Positions 11,650-20,804 of a stretch of DNA of 64,000 nucleotides are shown piece after piece. This DNA is from Phycisphaeraceae bacterium. GTDB lineage: Bacteria; Planctomycetota; Phycisphaerae; Phycisphaerales; UBA1924. The stretch lies in NCBI GenBank assembly GCA_019636555.1, contig JAHBXH010000001.1, positions 186,001 to 250,000 on the forward strand, written 5' to 3'. A program made the translations under genes and the position numbers. Below the pieces are notes generated by a model. That model searched no databases and had not been told where the DNA came from. It saw only the letters and a list, made by a program, of their open reading frames with translations. Each line of letters starts with the position of its first letter. Positions within the stretch are counted from its first letter, which is position 1.

Positions 11650-11974
11650 TCGTCGTCTTCGAGATGACATTCGCGGCGCGAGAGTGGTCCGATTGCTCAT
11701 CCGCTTCGTGTCCGGTCCATTTCCGAAAATCGCCTTGTCGCAACTCGAATCCGTGGCACAATTCGCTTAGGTGGAAGTGCGCGCCGATTGCTGGCGACTT
11801 CGCTCCGGCCCCGAAAACCTGAGACTCATCCAAAAATTCCGCAATCCGCTTTCCGCACGAAAACATGAGTCAATTGCCGGCGCGTTCGCGAAAGCTCGCG
11901 ATCGCGGGGCGCCGCGCCGCAGACATCGGATTCGGTGACCTCCTCGAACCTTCACGCGAGGGAGTTGTGGCACT
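11650..11974. other. Non-coding gap of ~325 bases
   Basis: Short open frames here read only as shadows. No promoter, hairpin terminator or RNA gene was recognised. It separates the dockerin-like protein from the sugar dehydrogenase gene. Confidence 0.5.
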
Positions 11975-13573
11975 ATGCGAACGAGTCATTCAAGTCGTCG
12001 GATTTCGCGAGGACGGCAATTCCGATTGATCGCGCTCGCGATGAGCGCGCTGTGCGCGGCACCGCTCCGTGCCGATTCGGTTCCGCTCGCGATCTTCGAT
12101 CCCAATCTCCAGGTCGAGATTGTGGTGAACGCCGGCATTTCTCAACCGATCGGGATTGTGTTCTTTGCCGCCAACGATTTCCTGGTGCTCGAAAAAGCGT
12201 CGGGCCAGGTAAAGCGCGTCATCAACGGAGTCGTTCAGCCGGTACCGGTCCTCGATCTCGCCGTCAACTCCGCATCGGAGCGTGGGTTGCTGAGCATGGC
12301 GCTCGATCCAGCATTTCCGACCGCGCCCTACGCCTACGTGCGCTGGACCGAGAGCAGCACCGGCGCGGACACTTCGGTCACGCTCGAGACGCCGCTCAGC
12401 GGCAACCGCATCGATCGATTCACCTGGAACGGTTCGTCATTCGTCTTCGATCGCAACATACTCGCGGTGCGTTCGCTCCAGACCGACAACGTTGTGGTGC
12501 CCGGCCACCCCGGAACCAACAACGGGGGAAACCCGGCCGGGAATCACAACGGCGGCGTGATCCACTTCGGACCCGACGGGAAGCTTTATGTCTTCCTGGG
12601 CGACCTGGGCCGACGCGGCTGGATGCAGAATCTGCCAAGCGGCCCGTTCCTCACCGATCCGTTTGTCGACGACACCTTCGGTGGCCCCGGACCCGACAAC
12701 GCACATCTGTCGGGGGTCATTCTCCGCCTGAACACGGACGGAAGCGCCCCCGCCGACAATCCGTTTTTCGCTGTCGGCGCTTCGATGGGTGGCGAGGTCG
12801 GCGCCAACATTCAGAAGATCTATTCCTACGGACACCGCAACGCGTTCGGCATGGCCTTCGACCCATACTCGGGTTCGCTCTGGGAAACCGAGAACGCCGA
12901 CGACGCCTACAGCGAACTCAACCGCGTTGTCCCCGGCATGAACGGAGGCTGGATTCAGATCGCCGGTCCTCTCTATCGCTACGCCGATTTCAAGATGATC
13001 GAAACAACTCAGTTCAACAGTGCGCTCCAGCAGAACCGCTTCCCGCCGACCCGCCTCGCCTACACCGCCGACGCGGCACTCTCCCGCATGTTCATGCTCC
13101 CGGGCGCGGTGTATGTCGATCCCGATCTGAGTTGGCGCTACGAGATAGGACCCGCCGGAACAACTTTCGTTGAGGGCACCGCGCTCGGAGCGGAATATGA
13201 CGGCACGCTCTGGATCGGATCGGCCCGCGGCAATCAACAGGTCGGAGCCAACGGAGGCAGCCTGTATCGCCTGCGCCTGACGCCGGACCGGATGCATGTT
13301 GACGTCAGCGCCGATCCGCGCCTTGCCGATCGAGTCGCCGACAACCTCTTCCGTCCGCAGAAATTCGACGGAACGGAAAGCGAAACGCTCCTCATTGGTA
13401 GCGGGTTCGGCATCACGCCCGACATCGAGCAGGGACCCGACGGAAACCTCTACGTCGTGTCCAACACCGACAACACCGTCTACCGGATCCGCCGCAGGCC
13501 GGCCGCGGCACCGGTTCTCAGATACCAAGGGGAAGAAACCATCAAACAAGGCGATCTCGATGAAAACCAATAA
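11975..13573 (+). CDS. Secreted PQQ-dependent sugar dehydrogenase-like beta-propeller
   Basis: 532 residues with a basic N-terminus and a signal peptide ending near LRADS. The body matches the glucose/sorbosone dehydrogenase family: an early SQPIGIVFF strand, ERGLLSMALDPAF, NHNGGVIHFGPDGKLYVFLGD (the His-containing loop typical of the family), YSYGHRNAFGMAFDP and GPDGNLYVVSNTDNTVYRI near the end. Such proteins are six-bladed propellers that oxidise aldose sugars with PQQ, though many family members have no proven substrate. There is no dockerin-like tail. The next gene starts inside its last codons (14-base overlap), so the two are probably co-translated. Confidence 0.85.
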   Translation: MRTSHSSRRISRGRQFRLIALAMSALCAAPLRADSVPLAIFDPNLQVEIVVNAGISQPIGIVFFAANDFLVLEKASGQVKRVINGVVQPVPVLDLAVNSASERGLLSMALDPAFPTAPYAYVRWTESSTGADTSVTLETPLSGNRIDRFTWNGSSFVFDRNILAVRSLQTDNVVVPGHPGTNNGGNPAGNHNGGVIHFGPDGKLYVFLGDLGRRGWMQNLPSGPFLTDPFVDDTFGGPGPDNAHLSGVILRLNTDGSAPADNPFFAVGASMGGEVGANIQKIYSYGHRNAFGMAFDPYSGSLWETENADDAYSELNRVVPGMNGGWIQIAGPLYRYADFKMIETTQFNSALQQNRFPPTRLAYTADAALSRMFMLPGAVYVDPDLSWRYEIGPAGTTFVEGTALGAEYDGTLWIGSARGNQQVGANGGSLYRLRLTPDRMHVDVSADPRLADRVADNLFRPQKFDGTESETLLIGSGFGITPDIEQGPDGNLYVVSNTDNTVYRIRRRPAAAPVLRYQGEETIKQGDLDENQ

Positions 13574-14270
13574 GCTTTCGACTTCGGCGCTCGGCATCGT
13601 CGTGCTTGCCTGCGCGTGCGGACGGGCGCACGCACAGGAACTCATCACCAACGGCAGCTTCGAATCCGGTTTCAACGGATGGACCCGAGTGAATCAGGTT
13701 GGCGGCGATGGAACGTTCCACCTGCAGAGCGGCGCGACAAGCCCTGTCAACGGATTTGCGGTTCCGACGCCGCCGCAGGGACTGAACGCTGCAATGACCG
13801 ATTCGGTCGGCCCGGGCACGCATGTGCTGTATCAGGACTTCGTGGTTCCTGTCGCCGTGCCCGTCGCCACGCTCCGATTCTCGCTCTACATCAACAACAG
13901 CGCGAGCGCCTTCTCGACGCCCTCGACACTTGACTGGGCGACTCCGGTGCTCAACCAGCAGGCCCGCGTCGACATCATGAGTTCCGCGGCAGATCCATTC
14001 AGCACCGACGCGCTCGACATACTCCAGAATGTGTTCCAGACAACGGTCGGGTCGTCGCTGGTCACCGGCTACAACGACTTCTCGATCGACGTCACGGCGC
14101 TTCTCGCTTCGCACGCCGGAGAAACTCTTCGCCTTCGCTTTGCCGAAGCGGACAACGTGAACTTTTTCAATTTCGGGGTCGACTCCGTCGGGCTCACGGT
14201 GCCGGCGCCCGCGTCCATCTGCCTGCTGTGCGCCGCCGGGCTCGTGGCCCGCCGCCGCACCCGTTCTTGA
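13560..14270 (+). CDS. PEP-CTERM-like exported protein
   Basis: 236 residues. The ATG at 13560 overlaps the end of the sugar dehydrogenase gene by 14 bases, and a signal peptide (STSALGIVVLACACGRAHA) starts at once. The body begins ELITNGSFESGFNGW, the common opening of carbohydrate-binding-like jelly-roll domains in PEP-CTERM proteins. The C-terminus VPAPASICLLCAAGLVARRR has the three parts of a PEP-CTERM sorting signal: a Pro-containing motif, a hydrophobic segment and an Arg-rich end. Planctomycetes use the VPAP variant. It is therefore expected to be processed and surface-anchored by an exosortase/archaeosortase-like enzyme, which is not in this window. Confidence 0.8.
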   Translation: MKTNKLSTSALGIVVLACACGRAHAQELITNGSFESGFNGWTRVNQVGGDGTFHLQSGATSPVNGFAVPTPPQGLNAAMTDSVGPGTHVLYQDFVVPVAVPVATLRFSLYINNSASAFSTPSTLDWATPVLNQQARVDIMSSAADPFSTDALDILQNVFQTTVGSSLVTGYNDFSIDVTALLASHAGETLRLRFAEADNVNFFNFGVDSVGLTVPAPASICLLCAAGLVARRRTRS

Positions 14271-14318
14271 GCTTTGCCAACATTCCGCACGCACTCGCTC
14301 GAATTCCGGAATCATCTC

Positions 14319-15197
14319 ATGCCGAATCCTCGCCATTCGATTTGCGTGACGCTTTTGATCGTTTCCTCCGCAGCGGCACACGCCGCACTGGTTTCGCTCA
14401 CTCCCGTTGCGGACAACACGCTCTACCAATCGGAGTCCGGGAGTTTCTCGAACGGGCAGGGTTCGGCGATGTTCGCTGGCCGAAACGCATTCGACCCAAC
14501 GACGATCAGGCGATGCGTCTTTCGCTTTGCGGTCGCCGAAACGATTCCTGCAAACCAGCGCATCACAAGCGCGACCCTCTCGCTCACTCAGAACGGGTCG
14601 AACGGAGACCCGCAGGCGTGCTCGCTCTATCGCCTGGCCGCGTCCTGGGGTGAGGGGGCTTCCGTCGCGTTCGGCGGACAAGGAGGCGGCGCGCCCTCAA
14701 CAACAAACGACGCGACGTGGAAACATCGCTTCTGGCCCGGAACCAATTGGGCCACGCCCGGAGGCGACTTCGCGCCCGTGCTTTCCGCGGCAACCGACGT
14801 CGGCGGCTTCGATCGATTCTCCTGGAGCTCAACCCAGCTGGTCGCCGACGTCCAGTTCATGCTGGACAATCCCGCATCGGACTTCGGATGGATACTCCGC
14901 GGCAACGAAGACTCGCCTCAAACCACCAAGAAATTCTCGACCCGCGAAGACCTCACGCCTTCGAACCGCCCCGCGCTCGTTCTTGAATACACGCCGCTTT
15001 GCACCGGTGATCTGAACGAGGATGGAATCGTCGAAGACTCCGACTTTGTCCTCTTTGTTTTCAGCTACAACCTGCTCGCCTGCTCCGACGCCTCCATCCC
15101 TCTTGGCTGTCCGGCCGACTTCAATGGCGACGGCTTCGTTGACGATGCGGACTTTGTGCTGTTTGTTTCTGCCTACAACGAACTGATCTGCCCATAA
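14319..15197 (+). CDS. Secreted DNRLRE-domain protein with dockerin-like tail
   Basis: 292 residues. The internal ATG at 14319 is chosen because the signal peptide (SICVTLLIVSSAAAHA) starts there; the 15 residues before it are not signal-like. The mature N-terminus VSLTPVADNTLYQS and the later AVAETIPANQRITSATLSL are typical of the DNRLRE domain, a beta-sandwich often found on cell-surface proteins of planctomycetes and Bacteroidetes. The four-Cys dockerin-like module ends ICP. The enzyme activity, if any, is unknown. Confidence 0.85.
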   Translation: MPNPRHSICVTLLIVSSAAAHAALVSLTPVADNTLYQSESGSFSNGQGSAMFAGRNAFDPTTIRRCVFRFAVAETIPANQRITSATLSLTQNGSNGDPQACSLYRLAASWGEGASVAFGGQGGGAPSTTNDATWKHRFWPGTNWATPGGDFAPVLSAATDVGGFDRFSWSSTQLVADVQFMLDNPASDFGWILRGNEDSPQTTKKFSTREDLTPSNRPALVLEYTPLCTGDLNEDGIVEDSDFVLFVFSYNLLACSDASIPLGCPADFNGDGFVDDADFVLFVSAYNELICP

Positions 15198-15333
15198 CCG
15201 CCTTGCGGACTGCGTTGCCCCTGAGCAGGGGCCGCCAACGCAAACACCGGACCAAATAGGCCTTTTTGCGGAAATGGAGCTCCTCGCGGATCGGCGATCG
15301 GCCGCGAAATGCAATAAACCACGCAAAGACATG

Positions 15334-15362
15334 TTGCGGCAGCGCTTTCCTTCGGTTAGTCT
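15334..15362 (+). promoter_or_regulatory. Predicted promoter of the astacin gene
   Basis: TTGCGG, 17 bases, TAGTCT, about 54 bases before the ATG at 15416. Confidence 0.5.
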
Positions 15363-15415
15363 GAAAACCCCGAAATTTTGCCCGCCCCCGTGTTCTTCTG
15401 CGAAGGGTTTTTGCC

Positions 15416-17086
15416 ATGACTCGAACGGGTTCATTGTCGCTGGTTGTTCTCCTCACTTTGGTTGCCGGAACCGTCGCGAAGGCTCAGCCGGAATCGACCG
15501 GTATCGATTTCACCCAGCCGCGCGTCGCTTGCAACATCATCCCGCCCGAGGGCTTCGACGACCGCGCCCTCTGGAATTCCAATACCTGGCCCGGCGGCGT
15601 GGTGCCGTACATCTTCAACGCCAACGTCACGGCGGTCAACGCGGCCGCGATGCGTCACTCCATGGACATGATCCAGCAGGTCGCCAACATCACGTTTGTG
15701 CCGCGCACCAACCAGACGAGCTATATCCATATCCAGAACAGCACGGGCAACAGCTCTTCGGTCGGCCGCATCGGCGGCTCGCAGACCGTCAACATCGTCA
15801 ACTGGAACTACTCCTACGTCATGTGCCACGAGCTGATGCACGCGCTCGGCCAGTGGCACGAGCAGTCCAGGCCCGACCGCGCCAATTTCGTGAACGTCAA
15901 CTACGCCAACATCCAGGCGGGCTATGAACATAATTTCAACATCGTGAACGCCCAGACCTTCGGCCCCTACGACTTCGACAGCGTCATGCACTACGACGCG
16001 TGCGGCTTCTCGGTCTGCTGCCCGACCGGGTCGACCTGCGGCTGCGAGACAGATTGCGCCCCGATCCAGACTCTTCCGGCCTACGCACAATTCCAGAGCG
16101 CCATGGGCCAGTCGTCGCACATCAGCGTGCTCGATCGCGCGGGCCTCGTCGCCAAATACGGCGCGCCGGCGCCGGTCGTCGGTCCGATCATGCTCGACGG
16201 AAACATGGACAACTTGTCCGTCGGCAACGCGCCCGACTACGCCGTCGCCGCGGGCGCCTGGGCGTTCCCAGAAACCTACAAGCTCAACTCCGTCGCGGAG
16301 CCCGTGGGCCGCGAACCGGTCTTTTCGATCGTGAATACCAACTCGTTCCAGACCGGAGCTTCGGGCAAATCGCTCCGCCTGAACAATCCTTCAGGCACGA
16401 GCGCCGACAACTTCCACCTCCCCAATCTCTTCAAGAAGCCGATCCTCGCCGCTTCGGGGCTAAAAGTAACTGTTGCGTTCGACATGTGGGTTGTTTCCGG
16501 TTTCGCCGGCGGTTCCGTCTACGTCGGCGGCGACAACACCGCGGGCGGGTTCTCGAACGCGACCGACCGCACCGCACAGCTCTCGTGGCTTGCCGGCGGG
16601 AACCTCGCCTACGCGAATTCCACCGGCACCAACATCACCGCCGTTTCCGGCTACCCGAGCAACGCCTGGATGAACATCCGGCTTGTCATCGACACCGCCG
16701 CTCGCAACTACGACATGTACTACGGCGTCAACGGCGGCCCGCAGACGAAAGTCGGCGACGACCTCCCCTTCCGAGCGACCACTCCCTCGGCCTGCTGGAA
16801 CTACGACCGCTTCACCTTCGTGCAATTCGGCGGTTCCACTCCGAGCGTTTCGTCCTACCTCGACAACGTCGTGATCACCTCTTCGCTCTGCGCCGCCGAC
16901 CTCAATGGTGACGGCTATGTGGAAGACGTCGACTTTGTTTCGTTCGCCGGCGCGTACAACCTGCTCGTCTGCGACGACCCGGGAATGCTGGGCGGCTGCC
17001 CCGCCGATCTCAACGGCGACGGCTATGTGGACGACGCGGACTTCGTGCTTTTCGCCGGTGCATACGACGCTCTGGTTTGCCCCTGA
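15416..17086 (+). CDS. Secreted astacin-family zinc metalloprotease with dockerin-like tail
   Basis: 556 residues with a signal peptide (LSLVVLLTLVAGTVAKAQ). The catalytic domain carries HELMHALGQWHEQSRPDR from His138, the full HExxHxxGxxHE astacin zinc site, and the Met-turn SVMHYD with the switch Tyr, placing it in peptidase family M12A. A Cys-rich loop (CGFSVCCPTGSTCGCE) lies after the Met-turn. Residues ~250-490 form a LamG/concanavalin-like beta-sandwich, and the protein ends in a four-Cys dockerin-like module (VCP). It is likely an extracellular protease. The propeptide is short, and I see no clear aspartate switch. Confidence 0.9.
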   Translation: MTRTGSLSLVVLLTLVAGTVAKAQPESTGIDFTQPRVACNIIPPEGFDDRALWNSNTWPGGVVPYIFNANVTAVNAAAMRHSMDMIQQVANITFVPRTNQTSYIHIQNSTGNSSSVGRIGGSQTVNIVNWNYSYVMCHELMHALGQWHEQSRPDRANFVNVNYANIQAGYEHNFNIVNAQTFGPYDFDSVMHYDACGFSVCCPTGSTCGCETDCAPIQTLPAYAQFQSAMGQSSHISVLDRAGLVAKYGAPAPVVGPIMLDGNMDNLSVGNAPDYAVAAGAWAFPETYKLNSVAEPVGREPVFSIVNTNSFQTGASGKSLRLNNPSGTSADNFHLPNLFKKPILAASGLKVTVAFDMWVVSGFAGGSVYVGGDNTAGGFSNATDRTAQLSWLAGGNLAYANSTGTNITAVSGYPSNAWMNIRLVIDTAARNYDMYYGVNGGPQTKVGDDLPFRATTPSACWNYDRFTFVQFGGSTPSVSSYLDNVVITSSLCAADLNGDGYVEDVDFVSFAGAYNLLVCDDPGMLGGCPADLNGDGYVDDADFVLFAGAYDALVCP

Positions 17087-17114
17087 CCGGGGCGACCAGT
17101 TCGGGGCGTCCACG

Positions 17115-19394
17115 TTACTTTGCCAGCGATTCCGCAAGGCTGTGATAGCGCGCGCGAATGCCTTCTTCGTCCGGTCTGCCCGCCAGCGCGATGTCGTAGT
17201 CCGGGAGTAACGCCTCGACCCTGTGCGAGAGATCGATTGCCTCGTCGCGGTATCCCCACCGGATGAGAATCTCGGCCGCCGCCATCTCGGCATGCAGCAC
17301 CGCGCTGCAGAGACCGAGGTCCCGCCGCTCCGAGGACCGGAACGATTCGGCAAGCGCGACCATCTCGTCGATGAGTTGCCGGGTCTCATCGTCGGGCGCA
17401 TCGCCCGCCTTCAGTTCGGCCATTCTCCTCATCGCGACAATGAACGCGCGATAGCTCGAGCGGCTCTCTGAGTTGATCCCCATGGCGACCTGTGCTTCCT
17501 GCAGCGCGCTGCGGAGATGCGGCTCCTTTTCGGCCGGCGAGGCCGCAAAGTCGGCGAGCGAAATCTCGGCGCAGGCCAGGTTGTATCGCGAAATCGCCCG
17601 GCGTGGATCCCGCTGGACCAGCTCTTTCGCCAGCGCGAGCTTCTTTTCGGCCAACTCGCGGTTTTCTTCGGTCGTCGCCGCGAACCTACGCCTCCGCTCG
17701 TAACTCCAGGACAGATTGTCGATCGCTTCATCGCTCGCGCCGGGCCTTGCCGCCAATTCCTTGTCGATCGAAAGCGCCCGCTCGTAGAAACTCCTGCCTT
17801 CCTGGACGTATCCGCGATCGAGGAAGACATCCCCCGCTTTCGCGAGGTTGATCGAAAAATCCATGAGCGTGCGTTCGTCCGTCTGATCCGCGAGTGCTGC
17901 GCTCTGGCGGATCTTCAGCGCCGCAAGGCGAAGACGCAGCGCGTCATCGATCCGGGCGGACTCGTGCTCGACATCGCTTTCGAGCATCAGCAGGCGCGCC
18001 GCCACCAGGGCGGTGCCCGCGTCCCTCGGGTGCCTCGATAGCAGCTGCATCACCCCGGGCCGGACGTGCGCGATCCAGGCTCTCCTCGCCTCCTGCGTGC
18101 CCTGCGTGTCGGCGATCCGTGCGACTTCCTCGTTCAAGACGAGGGTCACCAGCTCGCGCGCGACGGCGGCATCGTCTCGTGCCCGGCGACCCGACCAAAC
18201 GCTCCACCCCGCCATCGCCAGCAGCCCGAGCGCGCCGAGCGCGATCGCCGCGGAGGCGCCCCGTCTCCGCTTCACGAATCGACCCGCGACGTAAATGGCC
18301 GTCGCCTTTCTCGCCGAGACCGGGAAGCCTTCGAGATAGCGGCGCAAATCCAGCCCGAGCTCGAGCGCCGACTGGTAGCGCTCGTCGGGCGAGGCTTTCG
18401 TCGCCCGTAGCACGATCTGCTTCAGGTCTTCATCGACGCCCGGTTTGGATTTGCCCGCCCACGCAAACCCGCCTCCCGCCTTGGCGCGAAGGATCGCTTC
18501 CACGTAGCTCCGGCCCGCGATCTCACGGGGCAACTTGCCCTCGATCAATTCGTAGAGAAGCACGCCCAGCGCGTAGACATCCGACCGCAAGTCGATCTCG
18601 TTCGAGCGACCCGAGAGCTGCTCCGGGCTCATGTAGGGAATCGTCCCGCCGCGCTCGGTCGGCTGCGCGCCCTCCGGCAGATCGCTTATCATCGCCACGC
18701 CGAAATCCACGATCTTCGGCTGTCCCTCCGAAGAAACCAGGATGTTCGCCGGCTTCAGATCCAGGTGCACAATTCCCCGTTCGTGCGCGTGCTGAACGGC
18801 CTCGCACACCTGCACCACCAGCCGAATTCGCGACCGCAGATCCAGATTCTCCCGGTTCACGTACTCCGTGATCCGGGCGCCGCTCACCATCTCCATCGCA
18901 AGGAACGGTCGGGCCTCCCCGCTGTTCGTATCAACACCCGCCTCATAGATCTGGGCGATGCCGGTGTGTGAGAGACGCGCCAGCGCCGTCGCCTCGAATT
19001 CGAATCGCTGGAGCGCCTGTGCGCCGGTGCGCCCCAGCCGCACGACTTTCAGCGCCACGGCGCGCCTGGTCTTGGGCTGCATCGCCTCATAGACAGCGCC
19101 GGAACGTCCGGATCCCACAAGCCTGAGCACCGAGTAGCTGCCGACACGCTCCGGCGTGACCGTGCTCGCGCCATCGATGAGCTTTTCCGAATCGGTCTGC
19201 GGCAGGCCCAGCAGCCGAGACGGCGTATCCATCTCCGGCATCGCGTCGTCGGCGTCGAGCAGCGCTTGGGCCTGGGTCTTGATCTCGACGTCTCCGTCGC
19301 AAAGGCTCTCAACAATCGCCGCGCGATCGCGCCGGGGCGCCTTGCGCGCCGCGGCAAAGATCCCTTTGACAATCGCCCACCGCTCCGGCGTCAT
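17115..19394 (-). CDS. Membrane serine/threonine protein kinase with TPR-like extracytoplasmic domain
   Basis: 759 residues. An N-terminal helical segment of ~80 residues (RAAIVESLCDGDVEIKTQAQ) typical of planctomycete kinases precedes a PknB-type kinase domain. It has the glycine loop VGSGRSGAV, Lys116 in ALKVV, HLDLKPAN at 210-217, DFG at 230-232 and SPEQLSG. The catalytic loop is HLD rather than HRD, so this is a non-RD kinase. A transmembrane helix lies at about 380-400, followed by ~350 residues of repeated helical pairs resembling TPRs. The gene lies 22 bases downstream of an ECF sigma gene on the same strand. That pairing is common in planctomycetes and suggests the kinase modulates the sigma factor. 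Confidence 0.9.
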   Translation of the reverse strand: MTPERWAIVKGIFAAARKAPRRDRAAIVESLCDGDVEIKTQAQALLDADDAMPEMDTPSRLLGLPQTDSEKLIDGASTVTPERVGSYSVLRLVGSGRSGAVYEAMQPKTRRAVALKVVRLGRTGAQALQRFEFEATALARLSHTGIAQIYEAGVDTNSGEARPFLAMEMVSGARITEYVNRENLDLRSRIRLVVQVCEAVQHAHERGIVHLDLKPANILVSSEGQPKIVDFGVAMISDLPEGAQPTERGGTIPYMSPEQLSGRSNEIDLRSDVYALGVLLYELIEGKLPREIAGRSYVEAILRAKAGGGFAWAGKSKPGVDEDLKQIVLRATKASPDERYQSALELGLDLRRYLEGFPVSARKATAIYVAGRFVKRRRGASAAIALGALGLLAMAGWSVWSGRRARDDAAVARELVTLVLNEEVARIADTQGTQEARRAWIAHVRPGVMQLLSRHPRDAGTALVAARLLMLESDVEHESARIDDALRLRLAALKIRQSAALADQTDERTLMDFSINLAKAGDVFLDRGYVQEGRSFYERALSIDKELAARPGASDEAIDNLSWSYERRRRFAATTEENRELAEKKLALAKELVQRDPRRAISRYNLACAEISLADFAASPAEKEPHLRSALQEAQVAMGINSESRSSYRAFIVAMRRMAELKAGDAPDDETRQLIDEMVALAESFRSSERRDLGLCSAVLHAEMAAAEILIRWGYRDEAIDLSHRVEALLPDYDIALAGRPDEEGIRARYHSLAESLAK

Positions 19395-19416
19395 CTCACT
19401 TGAGTCCTTGGCGCCG

Positions 19417-19983
19417 CTAGTCCGCCGCCTGCAGTTGCTTCACAAACCACGCTCTCGACACCCGCCACTCGTCCTCCGCGGTCGAGACGCAGATGCCCAG
19501 CACCGCCGCGACTTCCGGCACGGTCATCCCTGCGAAGAACCTCAGCTGAACCAACTGGGCGGCGCGCGGGTCGATCTTCTCGAATCGCTCGAGAGCATCG
19601 TTCAGCGCGATCACATCAATTGCCGGCAGCCCGTGCTCGTCCGCCGCGTCGCACCCGTCCAGCGACCGAGGCTTCTTCGGGCCGCCCCGCTTGATAGTGC
19701 CCTTTTTGCGAGCGTGATCGACGAGCACTTGGCGCATCGCCCGCATGGCAATCCCGAGCGCGCTCAAGGAGTTCATGGCCCCCTCGGAACCCGATTCGTT
19801 GACGAGCTTCAAAAATGCTTCGTGAACCAGCGCGGTCGGCTGGAGCGTGTGCCCCTCGTTTTCCCGACTCAGCAACCCCGCCGCCAACCGCCGCAAATCC
19901 CGATACAGAATCGCCGCCTCCGGCGGCACGGCCGAGTTCTTGGCTGAACCCCCATTCTCAGCTTCGCCCAACATGCTCGTCAC
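19417..19983 (-). CDS. ECF-type RNA polymerase sigma factor
   Basis: 188 residues from a GTG at 19983; an ATG at 19974 is also possible. The sequence matches the planctomycete-type ECF group (PF07638-like): ILYRDLRRLAAGLLSREN and TALVHEAFLKLV in region 2, then LDALERFEKIDPRAAQLVQL-type helix and GMTVPEVAAVLGICVSTAED in region 4 as the -35 binding helix-turn-helix. It is followed by the kinase gene on the same strand. It probably directs transcription of a specific set of genes under kinase control; the targets are not evident. Confidence 0.9.
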   Translation of the reverse strand: MTSMLGEAENGGSAKNSAVPPEAAILYRDLRRLAAGLLSRENEGHTLQPTALVHEAFLKLVNESGSEGAMNSLSALGIAMRAMRQVLVDHARKKGTIKRGGPKKPRSLDGCDAADEHGLPAIDVIALNDALERFEKIDPRAAQLVQLRFFAGMTVPEVAAVLGICVSTAEDEWRVSRAWFVKQLQAAD

Positions 19984-20371
19984 AGTATGGGTTTGGTCGC
20001 ACCCTGAATCTCATCGAAAAATTCTTTCACATATTTGTTTCTCCCGGCCAAGGCGTGCCACCCCTTTTCGCGCATATCAAGGCAGGGTGGCGGTCCAGTC
20101 AGGAGGGGCGGGCGGGTGTCTTAGGCCCCTCCTGACTCGACCACGGGTGCCCCCAATCACTTCATTCATTCCGACCGCTTTTCCTCCAGCGTTGGCTAAT
20201 TGTTATCGGGCGTTGCTGTTTTTGGGCGCCTTCTCCGTTCCGCCCCACCGTGCTCGCTCTTGGCATTTCTGCTTGGCAATTCCGGGACCTTTCGTTAGCC
20301 TTTCAATCATCGGGAGTCGCACTGCCTGTGGGGTTTCCCCGAATTCTCGCTCTGATTGTCAGGAGGTTCCC
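19984..20371. promoter_or_regulatory. Divergent intergenic region with a long inverted repeat
   Basis: This gap separates the sigma gene (leftward) from the dockerin-like gene (rightward). It holds a perfect 13-bp inverted repeat AGTCAGGAGGGGC (20098-20110) and its complement (20125-20137) around a 14-base loop. A second smaller stem, GCCACCC with GGGTGGC, lies just before it. No T-run follows, so it is not a standard terminator. A structured leader or a protein-binding site is possible. Confidence 0.5.
20273..20301 (+). promoter_or_regulatory. Predicted promoter of the small dockerin-like gene
   Basis: TTGGCA, 17 bases, TAGCCT, ending 70 bases before the ATG at 20372. The -10 box equals that of the sulfatase gene. 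Confidence 0.5.
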
Positions 20372-20791
20372 ATGCGCACCGCTCGTTTTGCCGTTCTTGC
20401 CGCCGGTCTTTGCCTTCTCGCCTCCGCGGCATCCGCGCAGTACGCCATAAAGTCGCACGTGATCGCCGGTGGTGGCGGACAGAATGCCTCGGGCGGTAAC
20501 TACACCCTGAGCGGAACGATCGGCGAGACCGGAGCATTCGCGCCACCGTTCGCCACGGGCGGGTCCTATTCGCACGCCGCCGGATTCTGGTGGACGATCG
20601 GCGCCTGCCCGGCAGACTTCAACAACGACGGCTTTGTCGACGATCTCGACTTCCAGATCTTCATCGTGTCGTACAACGAGCTTGTCATCCCGCCGGCCAA
20701 TCCGATCTGCGATCTCAACGGGGACAATCTCGTCGACGACGCCGACTTTGTGCTCTTCGTTCCGGCGTACAACGCGCTCGTTTGTCCCTGA
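20372..20791 (+). CDS. Small secreted dockerin-like protein
   Basis: 139 residues. An AGGAGG ribosome site at 20361-20366 and an immediate signal peptide (AVLAAGLCLLASAASAQ) fix the start at 20372. Only about 50 residues separate the signal peptide from the dockerin-like module. They read as a short beta-rich segment (SHVIAGGGGQNASGGNYTLSG) like that seen in other short planctomycete secreted proteins. The module ends VCP and has lost the cysteine at the end of repeat 1. It is the smallest dockerin-like protein here, so it is nearly a free module. Confidence 0.85.
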   Translation: MRTARFAVLAAGLCLLASAASAQYAIKSHVIAGGGGQNASGGNYTLSGTIGETGAFAPPFATGGSYSHAAGFWWTIGACPADFNNDGFVDDLDFQIFIVSYNELVIPPANPICDLNGDNLVDDADFVLFVPAYNALVCP

Positions 20792-20804
20792 GCGCCGGAA
20801 TCTC

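Noticed and set aside
12437..13675. 412-codon minus-strand frame opposite the sugar dehydrogenase
   Set aside because: Antisense shadow with Arg/Val-rich content; the plus strand matches a known family throughout.
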